Positions 8,451 through 18,320 of a stretch of 52,520 bases of DNA are shown here, piece after piece; within the stretch, counting starts at the first letter, position 1; every line of letters starts with the position of its first letter. The DNA comes from VRUB01 sp046758085 (lineage in GTDB: Bacteria; Pseudomonadota; Gammaproteobacteria; Acidiferrobacterales; SPGG2): contig JBHHZP010000004.1 of assembly GCA_046758085.1 (NCBI GenBank), positions 1 to 52,520 on the forward strand, written 5' to 3'. A program made the position numbers and the translations under genes. The notes under the pieces are model-generated. The model was not told the DNA's origin. It searched no databases and saw only the letters and a program-made list of their open reading frames with translations.

Positions 8451-9279
8451 GCGGCGCGTACTCACAGTGCTGTTCTTGGTACCGCTGGTGGTGGGGGCGT
8501 TGTTTTACTTGCCCTCCACGTGGCTAGCGGGTTTTCTGGGGGTATTTATACTGGTGGCGGCATGGGAGTGGGTGGGCCTGTGCGGACTCTCGCGACCGGG
8601 TCAACGGATATCCTATGTCCTGGTCTTAGCAGGCGCGGGGACGCTAGCACTGTGGGCAAGCGGTCACAATACCGTATACGCAATCGTAACAGCGGCGGTC
8701 GCAGTGCTCTGGTGGCTCTGGGCGCTGGTCGATCTTGTGCGCCACCCGCAGGAGCCGAGCGGGCTGTTCGGTTCCATGGCGGGAAAGCTGCTCGGCGGCG
8801 CATTGGTGCTGCTACCGGCCTGGCTGAGCGCGATCTACCTGCACGATACGGATCCAATCAGCCCGGCAGCGGTGCTGTTCGTGCTGGTGCTGGTGTGGGT
8901 CGCGGATAGCGGTGCCTACTTCGTGGGACGGACCTGGGGCAGAACCAAGCTCGCCCCCCGTGTGAGCCCGGGTAAGACTCTCGAGGGTGTTGCAGGCGCG
9001 GCGGCGGGTGTTATGGTGCTGGCTGCTGTTTGTGGGACAATGATTTGGAGCCTGCAGGGGCGTGCACTGCTGGTGTGGGTTTTGATGGCCTTGCTGGTCA
9101 TGGGTTTTTCCGTGGTCGGTGATCTGGTGGAGAGCAAGCTCAAGCGATTGGCGAGGGCCAAAGACAGCGGCAGCGGCTTACCGGGGCATGGCGGCGTGCT
9201 TGATCGAATCGACGCCTTGACATCGGCGGTGCCGACGTTTGCGTTGGGCTGGACGACTTTTGTGGATACACAGGCGTGA
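8443..9279 (+). CDS. cdsA: Phosphatidate cytidylyltransferase (CDP-diglyceride synthase)
   Basis: Makes CDP-diacylglycerol from phosphatidic acid and CTP at the inner membrane, the branch point for all phospholipids. The protein is almost wholly hydrophobic, with several membrane helices. The family signature near the C-terminus reads SKLKRLARAKDSG, then LPGHGGVLDRID. I prefer GTG 8443 (MLKRRVLTVLFLVPL, the family's usual start; 278 residues). GTG 8419 is the alternative and would add eight residues. It overlaps uppS by 8 bp and dxr by 4 bp. Confidence 0.95.
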   Translation: MLKRRVLTVLFLVPLVVGALFYLPSTWLAGFLGVFILVAAWEWVGLCGLSRPGQRISYVLVLAGAGTLALWASGHNTVYAIVTAAVAVLWWLWALVDLVRHPQEPSGLFGSMAGKLLGGALVLLPAWLSAIYLHDTDPISPAAVLFVLVLVWVADSGAYFVGRTWGRTKLAPRVSPGKTLEGVAGAAAGVMVLAAVCGTMIWSLQGRALLVWVLMALLVMGFSVVGDLVESKLKRLARAKDSGSGLPGHGGVLDRIDALTSAVPTFALGWTTFVDTQA

Positions 9280-10529
9280 GCGAGGAAAAGGCCAGCGACG
9301 TGGAGCACGGCAGCGGCGGTTGCAGCCCCAAGGGCGTCACGATACTCGGCTCTACCGGCTCGATCGGTGTAAACACGTTGGACGTCGTGGCGCGGCATCC
9401 GAGCCGGTTTCGTGTGGTCGCGCTGACGGCGAATACCCAGGTCGACCGTCTGTTCGAGCAGTGTCGACAGACGCAACCCGACAAGGCGGTCATGTTGAAC
9501 CACGAGGCGGCCGATCGCCTGCGGGGTAGACTAAAGGCGGCGGGCTTGCGAACACAGACGCTGTCGGGGCCGGCGGCCCTGGAGCAGGTTGCTGCGCTCG
9601 ATCAGTCTGACATCGTGATGGCCGCTATTGTCGGAGCAGCCGGCCTGCAACCGACGTTGGCGGCTGTGCGTGCGGGCAAGCGCGTGCTGTTGGCCAACAA
9701 AGAACCCTTGGTGATGTTGGGCAACATATTTATTCGCGAGGCGCATCGGTCGAACGCCGAGCTGTTGCCCATAGACAGCGAGCACAACGCGATCTTCCAA
9801 TGTATGCCGGCGGGGTACAGAACGGGAAGCCGCCACGCCACCGTGCGTAGAATACTGTTGACGTGTTCGGGTGGCCCGTTTCGCAATGCAAAACCGGACG
9901 ATCTGGTAAATGTCACACCGGAGCAGGCATGCGCTCACCCGAACTGGGTTATGGGCCGTAAGATCTCAGTGGACTCGGCAACATTGATGAATAAGGGCCT
10001 GGAGTTGATCGAGGCTTGTCGCTTGTTTAGTTGTAATCCGGATTGCATTGAGATCGTGATCCATCCACAAAGCGTGGTGCACTCGATGGTAGAGTATGAA
10101 GACGGCTCGGTGCTGGCGCAAATGGGTAACCCGGATATGCGCACACCGATCGCCTATGCGTTGGCGTGGCCAGATCGCATCGAGTCGGGCGTAGCGAGCC
10201 TTAATATCGTCGACGTGGCGAGGCTGGACTTTGAGGAACCGGACTTCGAACGTTTTCCGTGTCTGCGACTGGCCACGGACGCAGCGCGCACCAGTGGTAC
10301 GGCACCGGCAATACTCAACGCGGCCAATGAGATCGCTGTTGCTGCGTTCCTCGAGACCAGAATCGGATTTACCGATATCCCGTGGGTAATCGAACGTACA
10401 CTCGCGGAAGTCAACGCACACCCGGACACCAATCTCGATGTCGTGCTGGCCGATGATGCCGAGGCGCGAGCTGCAGCCAACCGCCTTATCGCGGAGCTTG
10501 ACTACAGGCCAGCCAGGAGATTGCAGTGA
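9276..10529 (+). CDS. dxr: 1-deoxy-D-xylulose 5-phosphate reductoisomerase
   Basis: Second enzyme of the MEP isoprenoid pathway, converting DXP to MEP with NADPH. GSTGSIG at residues 25-31 is the nucleotide-binding loop; PIDSEHNAIFQ and NKGLELIEA are the substrate and metal region. 417 residues. The GTG start at 9276 overlaps the cdsA stop (GTGA). It produces about 18 extra polar residues ahead of the usual KGVTILGS start, with no closer alternative start visible. The product supplies precursors for UppS. Confidence 0.96.
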   Translation: MSEEKASDVEHGSGGCSPKGVTILGSTGSIGVNTLDVVARHPSRFRVVALTANTQVDRLFEQCRQTQPDKAVMLNHEAADRLRGRLKAAGLRTQTLSGPAALEQVAALDQSDIVMAAIVGAAGLQPTLAAVRAGKRVLLANKEPLVMLGNIFIREAHRSNAELLPIDSEHNAIFQCMPAGYRTGSRHATVRRILLTCSGGPFRNAKPDDLVNVTPEQACAHPNWVMGRKISVDSATLMNKGLELIEACRLFSCNPDCIEIVIHPQSVVHSMVEYEDGSVLAQMGNPDMRTPIAYALAWPDRIESGVASLNIVDVARLDFEEPDFERFPCLRLATDAARTSGTAPAILNAANEIAVAAFLETRIGFTDIPWVIERTLAEVNAHPDTNLDVVLADDAEARAAANRLIAELDYRPARRLQ

Positions 10530-11887
10530 TCGATATCTTTTACACCATTGCGGCTTTTATCGTGGCGCTCGGCATCCTGATCGTGGTACACGAGTTCGGA
10601 CACTACTGGGTAGCGCGAAAAGTGGGCGTCAAGGTCTTGCGGTTCTCCATAGGATTCGGCAAGCCGCTGTGGAAGCGTCGCCTCGGCACAGATCAGACGG
10701 AGCTGGTTATTGCCGCCTTGCCGCTTGGCGGCTATGTCAAGATGCTGGATGAGACCGAAAGCAATGTCCCAGAGGCGGAGAAGCATCGCGCGTTCAATCG
10801 ACAATCCTTACCCAAGCGTGCGGCGGTCGTCGTAGCCGGACCGTTGTTTAACTTTTTATTTGCGGTATTGGCATACTCGTTTTTGTACATGACCGGCATT
10901 GACGGGATCAAGCCGGTTGTCGGCAAGGTTGTTGAGGGGTCCATCGCTGAGCGAGCGGGCTTCCGCGCAGGCGACGAGCTTTTGTCGGTTGACGGTAAGA
11001 AAGTTGCGAGCTGGGATCATCGGCGCCTGCTACTGTTCAGACATGCATTGAACGGCACAACCGTGCATGTGACGGTGCGCGACCCGGACGGACAGGTACA
11101 GACACGGGTTGTGGATTTTTCGGAACTTCCCGCTAGCGCGGTCAATGCAGGGCTGGTGGAACGAGGGCTCGGGCTTTATGGTTATGTGCCCGAGATCTTG
11201 CCAGTGATCGGGGTGTTGGGCGATGGACCCGCGCGCGAGGCCGGGCTGCAGGTTGGAGACAGGATTGTAAAGGTGGACGACAAACGCATCGTGTCGTGGG
11301 ATGACGTTGTCGCAAGTATCAGTCCGAGACCCGGTGAGACGCTGCAGATTACGATCGATCGTGCAGGGGAGGTGATAGTATTTGACGTGACACCACAGCC
11401 AGTCGAGCGCAACGGCCAAACCGTAGGGCAGATCAAGATTCGGCCGCGTTACGCGGAGGTTCCGCCCGAGCTGCGTGTGCGCGTGCGTTACGGGCCAATC
11501 GAGGCCCTCCTCGAGGGAACGGCCAGCACCTGGTCCATGTCGGTCCTGACGGTCGAAATGCTATTCAAGATGCTCAAGCTGGAAGTCTCGGCGAAGAACA
11601 TCAGCGGGCCAATTACTATTGCTCAGTATGCGGGACACAGTGCCAGGATCGGCCTCGATCGTTTTGTGATGTTCCTGGCCGTCGTCAGCATCAGCCTGGG
11701 TGTGATCAACCTGTTGCCCATACCGGTATTGGACGGGGGGCATCTGATGTATTATTGCATTGAGGCCATAAAAGGGAGCCCGGTATCCGAGCGTGTCATG
11801 ATTTGGGGGCAACAGTTCGGGATATTGGTGCTGATTGGCCTGATGGTACTGGCTTTCTACAACGATTTTACAAGAATTTTCCAGTAG
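10526..11887 (+). CDS. rseP: Site-2 intramembrane metalloprotease RseP
   Basis: Inner-membrane zinc protease that cleaves the anti-sigma factor RseA after DegS, releasing RpoE. The zinc motif HEFGH is at residues 22-26 in the first membrane segment. Two periplasmic PDZ domains follow. NLLPIPVLDGGH (395-406) supplies the third zinc ligand region. 453 residues. The GTG start overlaps the dxr stop by 4 bp. The targets rpoE and rseA are in the same window at 47.6-48.8 kb, so sensor and effector genes are both present. Confidence 0.96.
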   Translation: MIDIFYTIAAFIVALGILIVVHEFGHYWVARKVGVKVLRFSIGFGKPLWKRRLGTDQTELVIAALPLGGYVKMLDETESNVPEAEKHRAFNRQSLPKRAAVVVAGPLFNFLFAVLAYSFLYMTGIDGIKPVVGKVVEGSIAERAGFRAGDELLSVDGKKVASWDHRRLLLFRHALNGTTVHVTVRDPDGQVQTRVVDFSELPASAVNAGLVERGLGLYGYVPEILPVIGVLGDGPAREAGLQVGDRIVKVDDKRIVSWDDVVASISPRPGETLQITIDRAGEVIVFDVTPQPVERNGQTVGQIKIRPRYAEVPPELRVRVRYGPIEALLEGTASTWSMSVLTVEMLFKMLKLEVSAKNISGPITIAQYAGHSARIGLDRFVMFLAVVSISLGVINLLPIPVLDGGHLMYYCIEAIKGSPVSERVMIWGQQFGILVLIGLMVLAFYNDFTRIFQ

Positions 11888-11921
11888 TCCATCGCTGCAT
11901 TTTCCACTCACTAGGAGAAGA

Positions 11922-14222
11922 ATGCATAGAGTCGTTGCGGCGCTGCTCGTATGTGCCTTCTACGTATCGTCCGTGAGTGCTATTGAGTCGTTCGTCGTCG
12001 AGGATATCCGCGTTGAGGGTGCGCGCCGGATCGCGCCGGGCACTGTGTTCAATTACCTGCCCGTGAAAGTGGGAGACACCCTCACTGAAAAGAGGGCGCA
12101 AGAGGCAATTCGTGCTCTTTTCAAGACGGGTTTTTTCAAAGACATACGGCTCGAGCGCGAAGGAAACGTGTTGATTGTTACGGTGATCGAACGGCCGGCG
12201 ATTGCTAGCATCAATATAACGGGCACTAAAGAGATTTCGGACAAGGACCTGAAGAAAAGTCTGCGTGACGTGGGCTTTGTTGAAGGTCGTGTATTTAATC
12301 GTTCCCTGCTCGGGCAGATCGAGCAGGAGTTGGAACGCCTGTACTTCGCCCGCGGCCGTTACGCCGTGAAGATCAAGCCTACCGTGACCCCGTTGGAGCG
12401 CAATCGGGTAGCCGTGGACCTGGATATCTCGGAAGGCAGAACGGCAAAGATCCGCGAAATCGATATTGTTGGCAATCATCAGTTCAAAGAAAAGGAGCTT
12501 CTGAAGCTCTTCAACCTGCAGACCAAGGGCGGCCTGTTTGGAAGGAAGAACCGGTACTCACGACAGGAACTGGTTGGCGACCTGGAACGATTGCGGAACT
12601 TGTACCAGGATCAGGGTTATCTCGAGTTCGACATCGAGTCAACCCAGGTCACCATAACACCGGACAAAGAGCACATCTACATCACCGTAAACATATTCGA
12701 AGGAAAGAAGTTCACAATATCGGATGTCAAGCTTGAAGGCCAGTTCGTTATCCCCAAAGAAGAGCTCGAACAGCTGATTACCGTGAGGCCAGGCGATGTT
12801 TTCTCACGTAAGCGGATCACCGATATCACAAACGCCATCACGGATATACTAGGCAACATCGGTTACGCGTTCGCCAACGTCAATGCAATACCGGACGTTG
12901 ACAAGGAAAAAGCTACAGTTGCCTTTACTTTTTTTGTTGATCCCGGCAAACGCGTGTATGTACGGCGGGTCACTTTCTCCGGCAACTCATCTACGCGAGA
13001 CGATGTGCTGCGGCGGGAGATGCGCCAGCTGGAAGGCGCGTGGTACTCGGCTGCAAAGATTAAGCGCTCGCGAGAACGGCTCCAAAGGACCGGTTTTTTC
13101 CAGTCCGTCAATATCGAAACCCCACCAGTGCCGGGGAGTCCGGATCAGGTGGACGTCAGTGTGACGGTCAAGGAACGCCTCACCGGTAATCTGCTCTTTG
13201 GCGTGGGTTTCTCGGACTCGGATGGTATCGTGTTTAATGGTAGCATCACCGAGTCCAACTTGTTCGGCACGGGCAAGGAGCTGTCTATTAGTCTCGACAC
13301 CAGCCGGGCAAATACCTTGGTGCGGGTACGCTATGTGAACCCCTTTTGGAGGAAATCGGGCGTGAGCCGCGGTTTCCGGTTCGTGTTTACCGACGTCGAT
13401 ACGGAGACGCTGAACATCGGTGCCTATCAGACGAACACGCGCAGCGTGGGTACGTTTTTCGGTATTCCCATAAGCGAGTTACGCAGGCTCAACCTCGGCT
13501 TCGACATCGACCGCACCGAAATCACGGTCGGCCCGGAAAGCGCGCAGGTAGCTCAAGACTTTGTGGATGCAAATGGACCGGCCAACACCGTGCTTAAAAC
13601 AACCCTAGGCTGGACGCAGGACTCGTTGAATCGTGCCATCTTTCCGACCAAAGGGGGGTTGCAGCGAGTTATCGGGGAGATCACGGTGCCGGGAAGCGAC
13701 TTGGAGTTCTACAAGCTGAACTACACGGGCGCGCGTTATGTTCCGCTCGGCGGCAGCAAGACGGTACGTGTTAAAGGCGAAATAGGCATCGGGGATGGCT
13801 ACAGCGACACCGAATCATTGCCGTTTTACCAGAACTTCTTCGCCGGTGGTAGCCGGTCCGTGCGCGGTTACAAGTCGCGCACCCTGGGCCCGCGCGATAC
13901 GGCACCGCCGTTCGATCCGATCGGCGGAGACCAGCGCGTGCTGCTCAATGCGGAGTATATTTTCCCGCTCCCGGGGGCCAAGCCGGGCAATCAGTCGCAG
14001 CGCCTGAGCTTCTTCCTCGACGGCGGCCAGGTGTTTGGGCCGGGTCTGGACAGCCCTGGCGAAACCATAGATTTTGGAGAGTTGCGTTATTCCATTGGAT
14101 TGGCGTTTAATTGGTTCAGTCCGGTAGGGCCGCTGGCGATCAGCGTGGCGGCACCCTTGAACGATCAGCCGGGGGACGATACCGAGCCCGTGCAGTTCAC
14201 CCTCGGTGTACCACTCAGATAA
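11922..14222 (+). CDS. bamA: Outer-membrane protein assembly factor BamA (Omp85)
   Basis: Core beta-barrel of the BAM complex that folds proteins into the outer membrane. 766 residues. The signal peptide probably ends after SVSA (residue 20). Five POTRA repeats fill the periplasmic half (for example the segment beginning ESFVVEDIRVEGARR). The barrel contains the conserved lid-loop motif VRGY within SVRGYKSRTLGPRD. A strong ribosome binding site (AGGAG) precedes ATG 11922. An oddity is that the last residues are LGVPLR, lacking the aromatic terminal residue usual for outer-membrane barrels. skp follows immediately. Confidence 0.97.
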   Translation: MHRVVAALLVCAFYVSSVSAIESFVVEDIRVEGARRIAPGTVFNYLPVKVGDTLTEKRAQEAIRALFKTGFFKDIRLEREGNVLIVTVIERPAIASINITGTKEISDKDLKKSLRDVGFVEGRVFNRSLLGQIEQELERLYFARGRYAVKIKPTVTPLERNRVAVDLDISEGRTAKIREIDIVGNHQFKEKELLKLFNLQTKGGLFGRKNRYSRQELVGDLERLRNLYQDQGYLEFDIESTQVTITPDKEHIYITVNIFEGKKFTISDVKLEGQFVIPKEELEQLITVRPGDVFSRKRITDITNAITDILGNIGYAFANVNAIPDVDKEKATVAFTFFVDPGKRVYVRRVTFSGNSSTRDDVLRREMRQLEGAWYSAAKIKRSRERLQRTGFFQSVNIETPPVPGSPDQVDVSVTVKERLTGNLLFGVGFSDSDGIVFNGSITESNLFGTGKELSISLDTSRANTLVRVRYVNPFWRKSGVSRGFRFVFTDVDTETLNIGAYQTNTRSVGTFFGIPISELRRLNLGFDIDRTEITVGPESAQVAQDFVDANGPANTVLKTTLGWTQDSLNRAIFPTKGGLQRVIGEITVPGSDLEFYKLNYTGARYVPLGGSKTVRVKGEIGIGDGYSDTESLPFYQNFFAGGSRSVRGYKSRTLGPRDTAPPFDPIGGDQRVLLNAEYIFPLPGAKPGNQSQRLSFFLDGGQVFGPGLDSPGETIDFGELRYSIGLAFNWFSPVGPLAISVAAPLNDQPGDDTEPVQFTLGVPLR

Positions 14223-14240
14223 GCAGCGCAGGAGCCAGCC

Positions 14241-14771
14241 TTGAAAAAGAATATAGTTCTTTACACCCTATCCGGGAGTCTTATGTTGGGCATTTGGCTC
14301 GCAACGAACCCAGCGACGGCCGCCGAGGTAAAGATTGGTTATGTGAATGCCATCAAGGTCATCGAACAGGCACCGCAGGGGGAGGCCGCTTTGAAAAAAC
14401 TCCAATCGGAGTTTGGACCCCGCGACAAGAAGCTGGTAGACATGCAGAACATCATCAAGCAGATGGAAGATCAACTCGAGAAGAACGCCCTGGTGATGCC
14501 AGAATCGGACAGGCGGGCGAAGGAACGCGAGCTGCTGGTGTTGAAACGCGACCTCAAGCGCGCCACCCAGGAGTTCAGAGAAGATTATAATATGCGACGA
14601 AACGAAGAGCTCGCCGCGCTGCAGAGGCTGGTGAAAAAGGTAATTATCGACATCGCCAAGCAGGAAAAATACGATCTCATTGTTCATGAAGGAACGATTT
14701 ACGCGAGCAGCACGATCGATATCACTGACAAGGTGCTGAAGAAGCTCAGCCGGGAGTCCGCAAATCAGTGA
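14241..14771 (+). CDS. skp: Periplasmic chaperone Skp (OmpH family)
   Basis: Holds unfolded outer-membrane proteins in the periplasm on the way to BamA. 176 residues: a signal peptide ending near residue 27 (ATNPATAA), a beta segment (VKIGYVNAIKVIEQAP), then long charged helices with coiled-coil character typical of the tentacles. The start is TTG at 14241, supported by AGGAG nine bases upstream; no ATG fits. It overlaps lpxD by 4 bp. Confidence 0.93.
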   Translation: MKKNIVLYTLSGSLMLGIWLATNPATAAEVKIGYVNAIKVIEQAPQGEAALKKLQSEFGPRDKKLVDMQNIIKQMEDQLEKNALVMPESDRRAKERELLVLKRDLKRATQEFREDYNMRRNEELAALQRLVKKVIIDIAKQEKYDLIVHEGTIYASSTIDITDKVLKKLSRESANQ

Positions 14772-15805
14772 CGGTTAAGCTGGGCGAGTTGGCGCAGCGA
14801 TGTGACGGCCTAGTTCGAGGTGACCCGAACGTAGCGATAGACGGTGTCGCGACACTCGAGCGCGCCGGATCGCGCGACATCAGTTATGTAGCGGGCAAGA
14901 AATACTATCCGGCACTGGCTGCCACCGACGCAGGCGCGGTCATATTGGCAGAACACGACGCCGCGCGTTTTTCCGGAAACGCATTGATCGTGGCCAATCC
15001 TCGGTTGTGTTTCGCGCGCGTGGCCAGCCTCCTGAACCCCGGCATACCGGTGGAGCCGGGTGTACACCCCACGGCACTTATTGACGGTAGCGCGATTATC
15101 GCCGACGGTGCCTGGATTGGGCCATACGCCGTAATAGAGGCGGAGGCGATCATTGAGCGAAATGTTTTTATCGGCCCCGGATGCTACGTCGGAGCGCGCG
15201 CGGCTATTGGCGCCGACAGCCGCCTCGTAGCCCACGTCGTCATCAGTAGCGAGTGCTCCATGGGCAAGAATTGCATAATCCATCCGGGCGTGATAATTGG
15301 TGCCGACGGGTTCGGTTTTGTGCAGGCAGGTGTCGAATGGCTGAAGGTACCCCAGTTGGGCCGCGTTCGCATTGGCGATAACGTTGAAATCGGCGCCAAT
15401 ACAACTATAGATCGGGGTGCTCTGGACGATACGGTTATCGAAAACGGTGTCAAGCTCGATAACCTGATTCAGGTTGCCCACAACGTATACATCGGCGAGC
15501 ACACCGCAATGGCGGCGGGTACGGGGATTGCCGGCAGCACGCACATTGGCAAGCGCTGCACGGTGGGCGGACAAGTTGGGGTAATCGAGCACCTGGAAGT
15601 GGCGGATGACGTACACATCACGGCGCAATCGCTAGTAACGGCGTCGATTACGGAGTCCGGTGCCTATTCGTCGAGCCTGAAGGCCGAGCCTGTAGGCCAG
15701 TGGCGGCGCAACGCGGTACGGTTGCGGCAACTTGATGACTTGGCCGAGCGCCTGCGGGCACTGGAAAAGAAAGTGAAAGGGCTTTCTGAAGCGAGGGAAA
15801 ATTGA
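14768..15805 (+). CDS. lpxD: UDP-3-O-acylglucosamine N-acyltransferase
   Basis: Third step of lipid A synthesis: transfers a hydroxyacyl chain from acyl-ACP to UDP-3-O-acyl-glucosamine. 345 residues with a left-handed beta-helix made of hexapeptide repeats across roughly residues 100-300. The catalytic histidine is His238 in VAHNVYIGEH, and IIGADGFGF is conserved. GTG start overlapping the skp stop as GTGA. The gene is followed by fabZ with another 4-bp overlap. Confidence 0.96.
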   Translation: MTVKLGELAQRCDGLVRGDPNVAIDGVATLERAGSRDISYVAGKKYYPALAATDAGAVILAEHDAARFSGNALIVANPRLCFARVASLLNPGIPVEPGVHPTALIDGSAIIADGAWIGPYAVIEAEAIIERNVFIGPGCYVGARAAIGADSRLVAHVVISSECSMGKNCIIHPGVIIGADGFGFVQAGVEWLKVPQLGRVRIGDNVEIGANTTIDRGALDDTVIENGVKLDNLIQVAHNVYIGEHTAMAAGTGIAGSTHIGKRCTVGGQVGVIEHLEVADDVHITAQSLVTASITESGAYSSSLKAEPVGQWRRNAVRLRQLDDLAERLRALEKKVKGLSEAREN

Positions 15806-16251
15806 ACGACTTCAATATTGGAAAGGTCTTGGAATATCTTCCGCATCGATACCCGTTTCTTCTCATCGATCGTGTCATCGACTACAAGAAAGACCGCTCA
15901 CTCGTAGCCATCAAGAATGTGACCATCAACGAACCCTTTTTCCAAGGGCACTTTCCACATCATCCGGTCATGCCCGGGGTACTAGTGGTCGAAGCCATGG
16001 CACAGGCGTGTGCCATTCTTGGATTTAGAAGCCTCGAGGTCTCTCCCGATGACCGCGGCGTGATCTATCTGGTGGGGATTGATAAAGCACGTTTCCGACA
16101 TCCGGTTGAACCCGGCGATCAGCTCCGGCTCACCGCCTCGGTGGCACGCAGGGTGAAGGCCATCTGGAAGTTCGAGACGACTGCCCACGTGGGCGAGGAA
16201 CTGTGCGTCAGCGCGGAGATTTTGAGTACGTACAGGGAAATCTCTGAGTGA
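15802..16251 (+). CDS. fabZ: 3-hydroxyacyl-ACP dehydratase FabZ
   Basis: Dehydrates 3-hydroxyacyl-ACP in fatty acid elongation, competing with LpxA and LpxD for the same substrates, which explains its place in the lpx block. 149 residues. The hot-dog active site GHFPHHPVMPGVLVVEAMAQ holds His50 and Glu64. The start is TTG 15802, overlapping the lpxD stop as TTGA, with GAGGGAA upstream. It overlaps lpxA by 4 bp. Confidence 0.96.
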   Translation: MNDFNIGKVLEYLPHRYPFLLIDRVIDYKKDRSLVAIKNVTINEPFFQGHFPHHPVMPGVLVVEAMAQACAILGFRSLEVSPDDRGVIYLVGIDKARFRHPVEPGDQLRLTASVARRVKAIWKFETTAHVGEELCVSAEILSTYREISE

Positions 16252-17018
16252 TTCACCCGCAAGCGCTCGTCGATCCCACGGCCAAGCTAGGGAAAGAAGT
16301 CCACATCGGGCCATTCTCAGTGATTGGCGCCAATGTCGAGATAGGGGACAACACCTGGATCGGGCCGCATGTGATTATCAATGGCCCAACCCGGATTGGA
16401 CGGGACAATAAGATATATCAGTATAGCTCCATTGGCGAGGCGCCGCAGCACCTCGGATATGGCGGCGAGCCGACGTGGCTAGAGATCGGTGACCGCAACA
16501 TTTTCCGGGAGTACTGCACCTTTAATAGGGGCACCGCGGATGGCCTGGGCGCGACCCGGATCGGCAACGATAATTTTTTTATGGCCTATGTACACGTTGC
16601 CCACGACTGTATCATCGGTAACCATACGATTTTCGCCAACTGCGCAAGCCTGGCTGGCCACGTGTCGGTGGGTGATTACTCATTTTTGGGTGGATTTACC
16701 GGCATTCATCAATTTTGCCGCCTGGGCGCGCACTGTATGACCGGAATTGCGACTATTACTTTCAAGGATATCCCGCCTTACATCCTGTCCTACGGGAATA
16801 CGGCCATACCCTACGGGATAAATGTCCGTGGGCTGAAGCGCAGACAGTTCTCAACGGAGGCAATAAAGGCCCTGCGTGACGCCTACAAGGTAATTTACAA
16901 GTCCGGCTTAAAGCTCAGTGAGGCCGTAGTGATGCTCGAGACACAGGCCGTCGGCCAACCGGAGGTTGACAATCTTGTCTCGTTCATCAAGTCGTCTGAA
17001 CGCGGGATTATTCGCTAG
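16248..17018 (+). CDS. lpxA: UDP-N-acetylglucosamine acyltransferase
   Basis: First committed step of lipid A synthesis, acylating UDP-GlcNAc at O-3. 256 residues with hexapeptide beta-helix repeats from the N-terminus (IHPQALVDPTAKLG). The catalytic histidine is His119 in HVAHDCIIGNH. The C-terminal part is helical. The start is GTG 16248, in the GTGA overlap with fabZ. lpxB follows 22 bp downstream. Confidence 0.97.
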   Translation: MIHPQALVDPTAKLGKEVHIGPFSVIGANVEIGDNTWIGPHVIINGPTRIGRDNKIYQYSSIGEAPQHLGYGGEPTWLEIGDRNIFREYCTFNRGTADGLGATRIGNDNFFMAYVHVAHDCIIGNHTIFANCASLAGHVSVGDYSFLGGFTGIHQFCRLGAHCMTGIATITFKDIPPYILSYGNTAIPYGINVRGLKRRQFSTEAIKALRDAYKVIYKSGLKLSEAVVMLETQAVGQPEVDNLVSFIKSSERGIIR

Positions 17019-17040
17019 CGTGGTGGCCAGGGGATCACCA

Positions 17041-18192
17041 GTGAGAATCGGCGTAGTCGCCGGTGAGGTGTCCGGCGACCTGCTCGGGGCGGGACTGATG
17101 AGGGCGTTGAAGAAACGGATCCCGGGCGTGCGCTTTGAGGGAGTATGCGGCGATCACATGGAAGCGGAAGGGTGCAAGGGCATGTTTCCCATGGAATGGT
17201 TATCAATTATTGGACTGATGGAGGCCTTCGGCAAGTTCCCCCAGATTCGCTGGATGCGTAACGATCTCATCAGGCATTTTCTCAGTGACCCGCCCGATCT
17301 GTTTATCGGAATCGATGTTCCTGATTTTAATCTGGGCCTGGAAAAGCGCTTGAAGGCCGCGGGTATCGCCACGGTACATTACGTCAGTCCAACGGTATGG
17401 GCATGGCGTGGTTATCGCATCCACAAGATCAAGAAAGCCGTGGACCACATGCTGACTTTGTTCCCGTTTGAAGCGCGCTATTATGAAGAACATAATCTAC
17501 CGGTGACCTACGTCGGCCATCCACTGGCAGATGAAATAGAGGAGGAGGTGGATCGGAAAAAATACCGAAAACTGCTGGAGCTGCCGGTCGATAAGACCAT
17601 CGTGGCGCTGTTACCAGGAAGCCGCAAAAGCGAGCTCGTGCGGCACGCGGATCTGTTTGTAAGAACCGCCATGTGGCTGAACGGGCGCAACAGCGGACTG
17701 CACTTCGTGGCACCGTTCGCAAGCCGCGAGACGCGCGAGATCTTTGAACAAGCAATCAGGCGAAACGACTCAGAAGGGCTTCTCATCACGTTACTCGACG
17801 ATCATTCGCGCGATGCCATGGCTGCAGCGGACATTGTGTTACTGGCATCGGGCACAGCGACGCTCGAGGCCGCGCTGCTGGAGCGGGTTATGGTGGTCAC
17901 CTACAAGCTTTCCTTTCTCACTTATTGGTTGTTAAGACGGTTCGTCCGAATCAAGCTCTACTCATTGCCCAATAACCTTGCCGGCTGCGAGATTGTGCCG
18001 GAACTGATACAAAGAGATGCCGTACCCGAGAAGCTGGGGAAAAAGGCGGAGTACTACTTGCGTAATCCCGAGAAATCGCAATCGGTAGTGGAGACCTTGC
18101 GCGGTATCCACAGGCAACTACGCAGAAATGCTAATGAAAAAGCGGCCGATGCCGTGCTTGGTGTGCTACGCTCGCAGGCAGAGCGCGCATGA
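17041..18192 (+). CDS. lpxB: Lipid-A-disaccharide synthase
   Basis: Joins UDP-diacylglucosamine and lipid X into the lipid A disaccharide at the inner membrane (glycosyltransferase family 19). The N-terminal GEVSGDLLGAGLM and the central HYVSPTVWAWRGYR and FPFEARYY segments are family motifs; LLPGSRKSE and ASGTATLEA form the donor site. I chose GTG 17041 because AGGGGA lies six bases upstream and the product (383 residues) then starts RIGVVAGE. GTG 17020 is a weaker alternative. Confidence 0.96.
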   Translation: MRIGVVAGEVSGDLLGAGLMRALKKRIPGVRFEGVCGDHMEAEGCKGMFPMEWLSIIGLMEAFGKFPQIRWMRNDLIRHFLSDPPDLFIGIDVPDFNLGLEKRLKAAGIATVHYVSPTVWAWRGYRIHKIKKAVDHMLTLFPFEARYYEEHNLPVTYVGHPLADEIEEEVDRKKYRKLLELPVDKTIVALLPGSRKSELVRHADLFVRTAMWLNGRNSGLHFVAPFASRETREIFEQAIRRNDSEGLLITLLDDHSRDAMAAADIVLLASGTATLEAALLERVMVVTYKLSFLTYWLLRRFVRIKLYSLPNNLAGCEIVPELIQRDAVPEKLGKKAEYYLRNPEKSQSVVETLRGIHRQLRRNANEKAADAVLGVLRSQAERA

Positions 18193-18320
18193 CAGGCGGT
18201 TAAAACCGCGCTTGCGGTCGCGGGGAATGCCGCCAAATATTATTCGCGCGGCTGACGATCTCGTGTGACCTCGGTGCACAGCCGCGCAACAAAAACCATG
18301 GGCGATTTGGGGGCTGGGGC

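Noticed and set aside
11122..11146. GGAACTT followed by TCAA inside rseP, suggesting a sigma-E promoter for bamA-skp
   Set aside because: The spacing is only 13 bases against the usual 16-17, and the site is 780 bp upstream of bamA inside a coding region.
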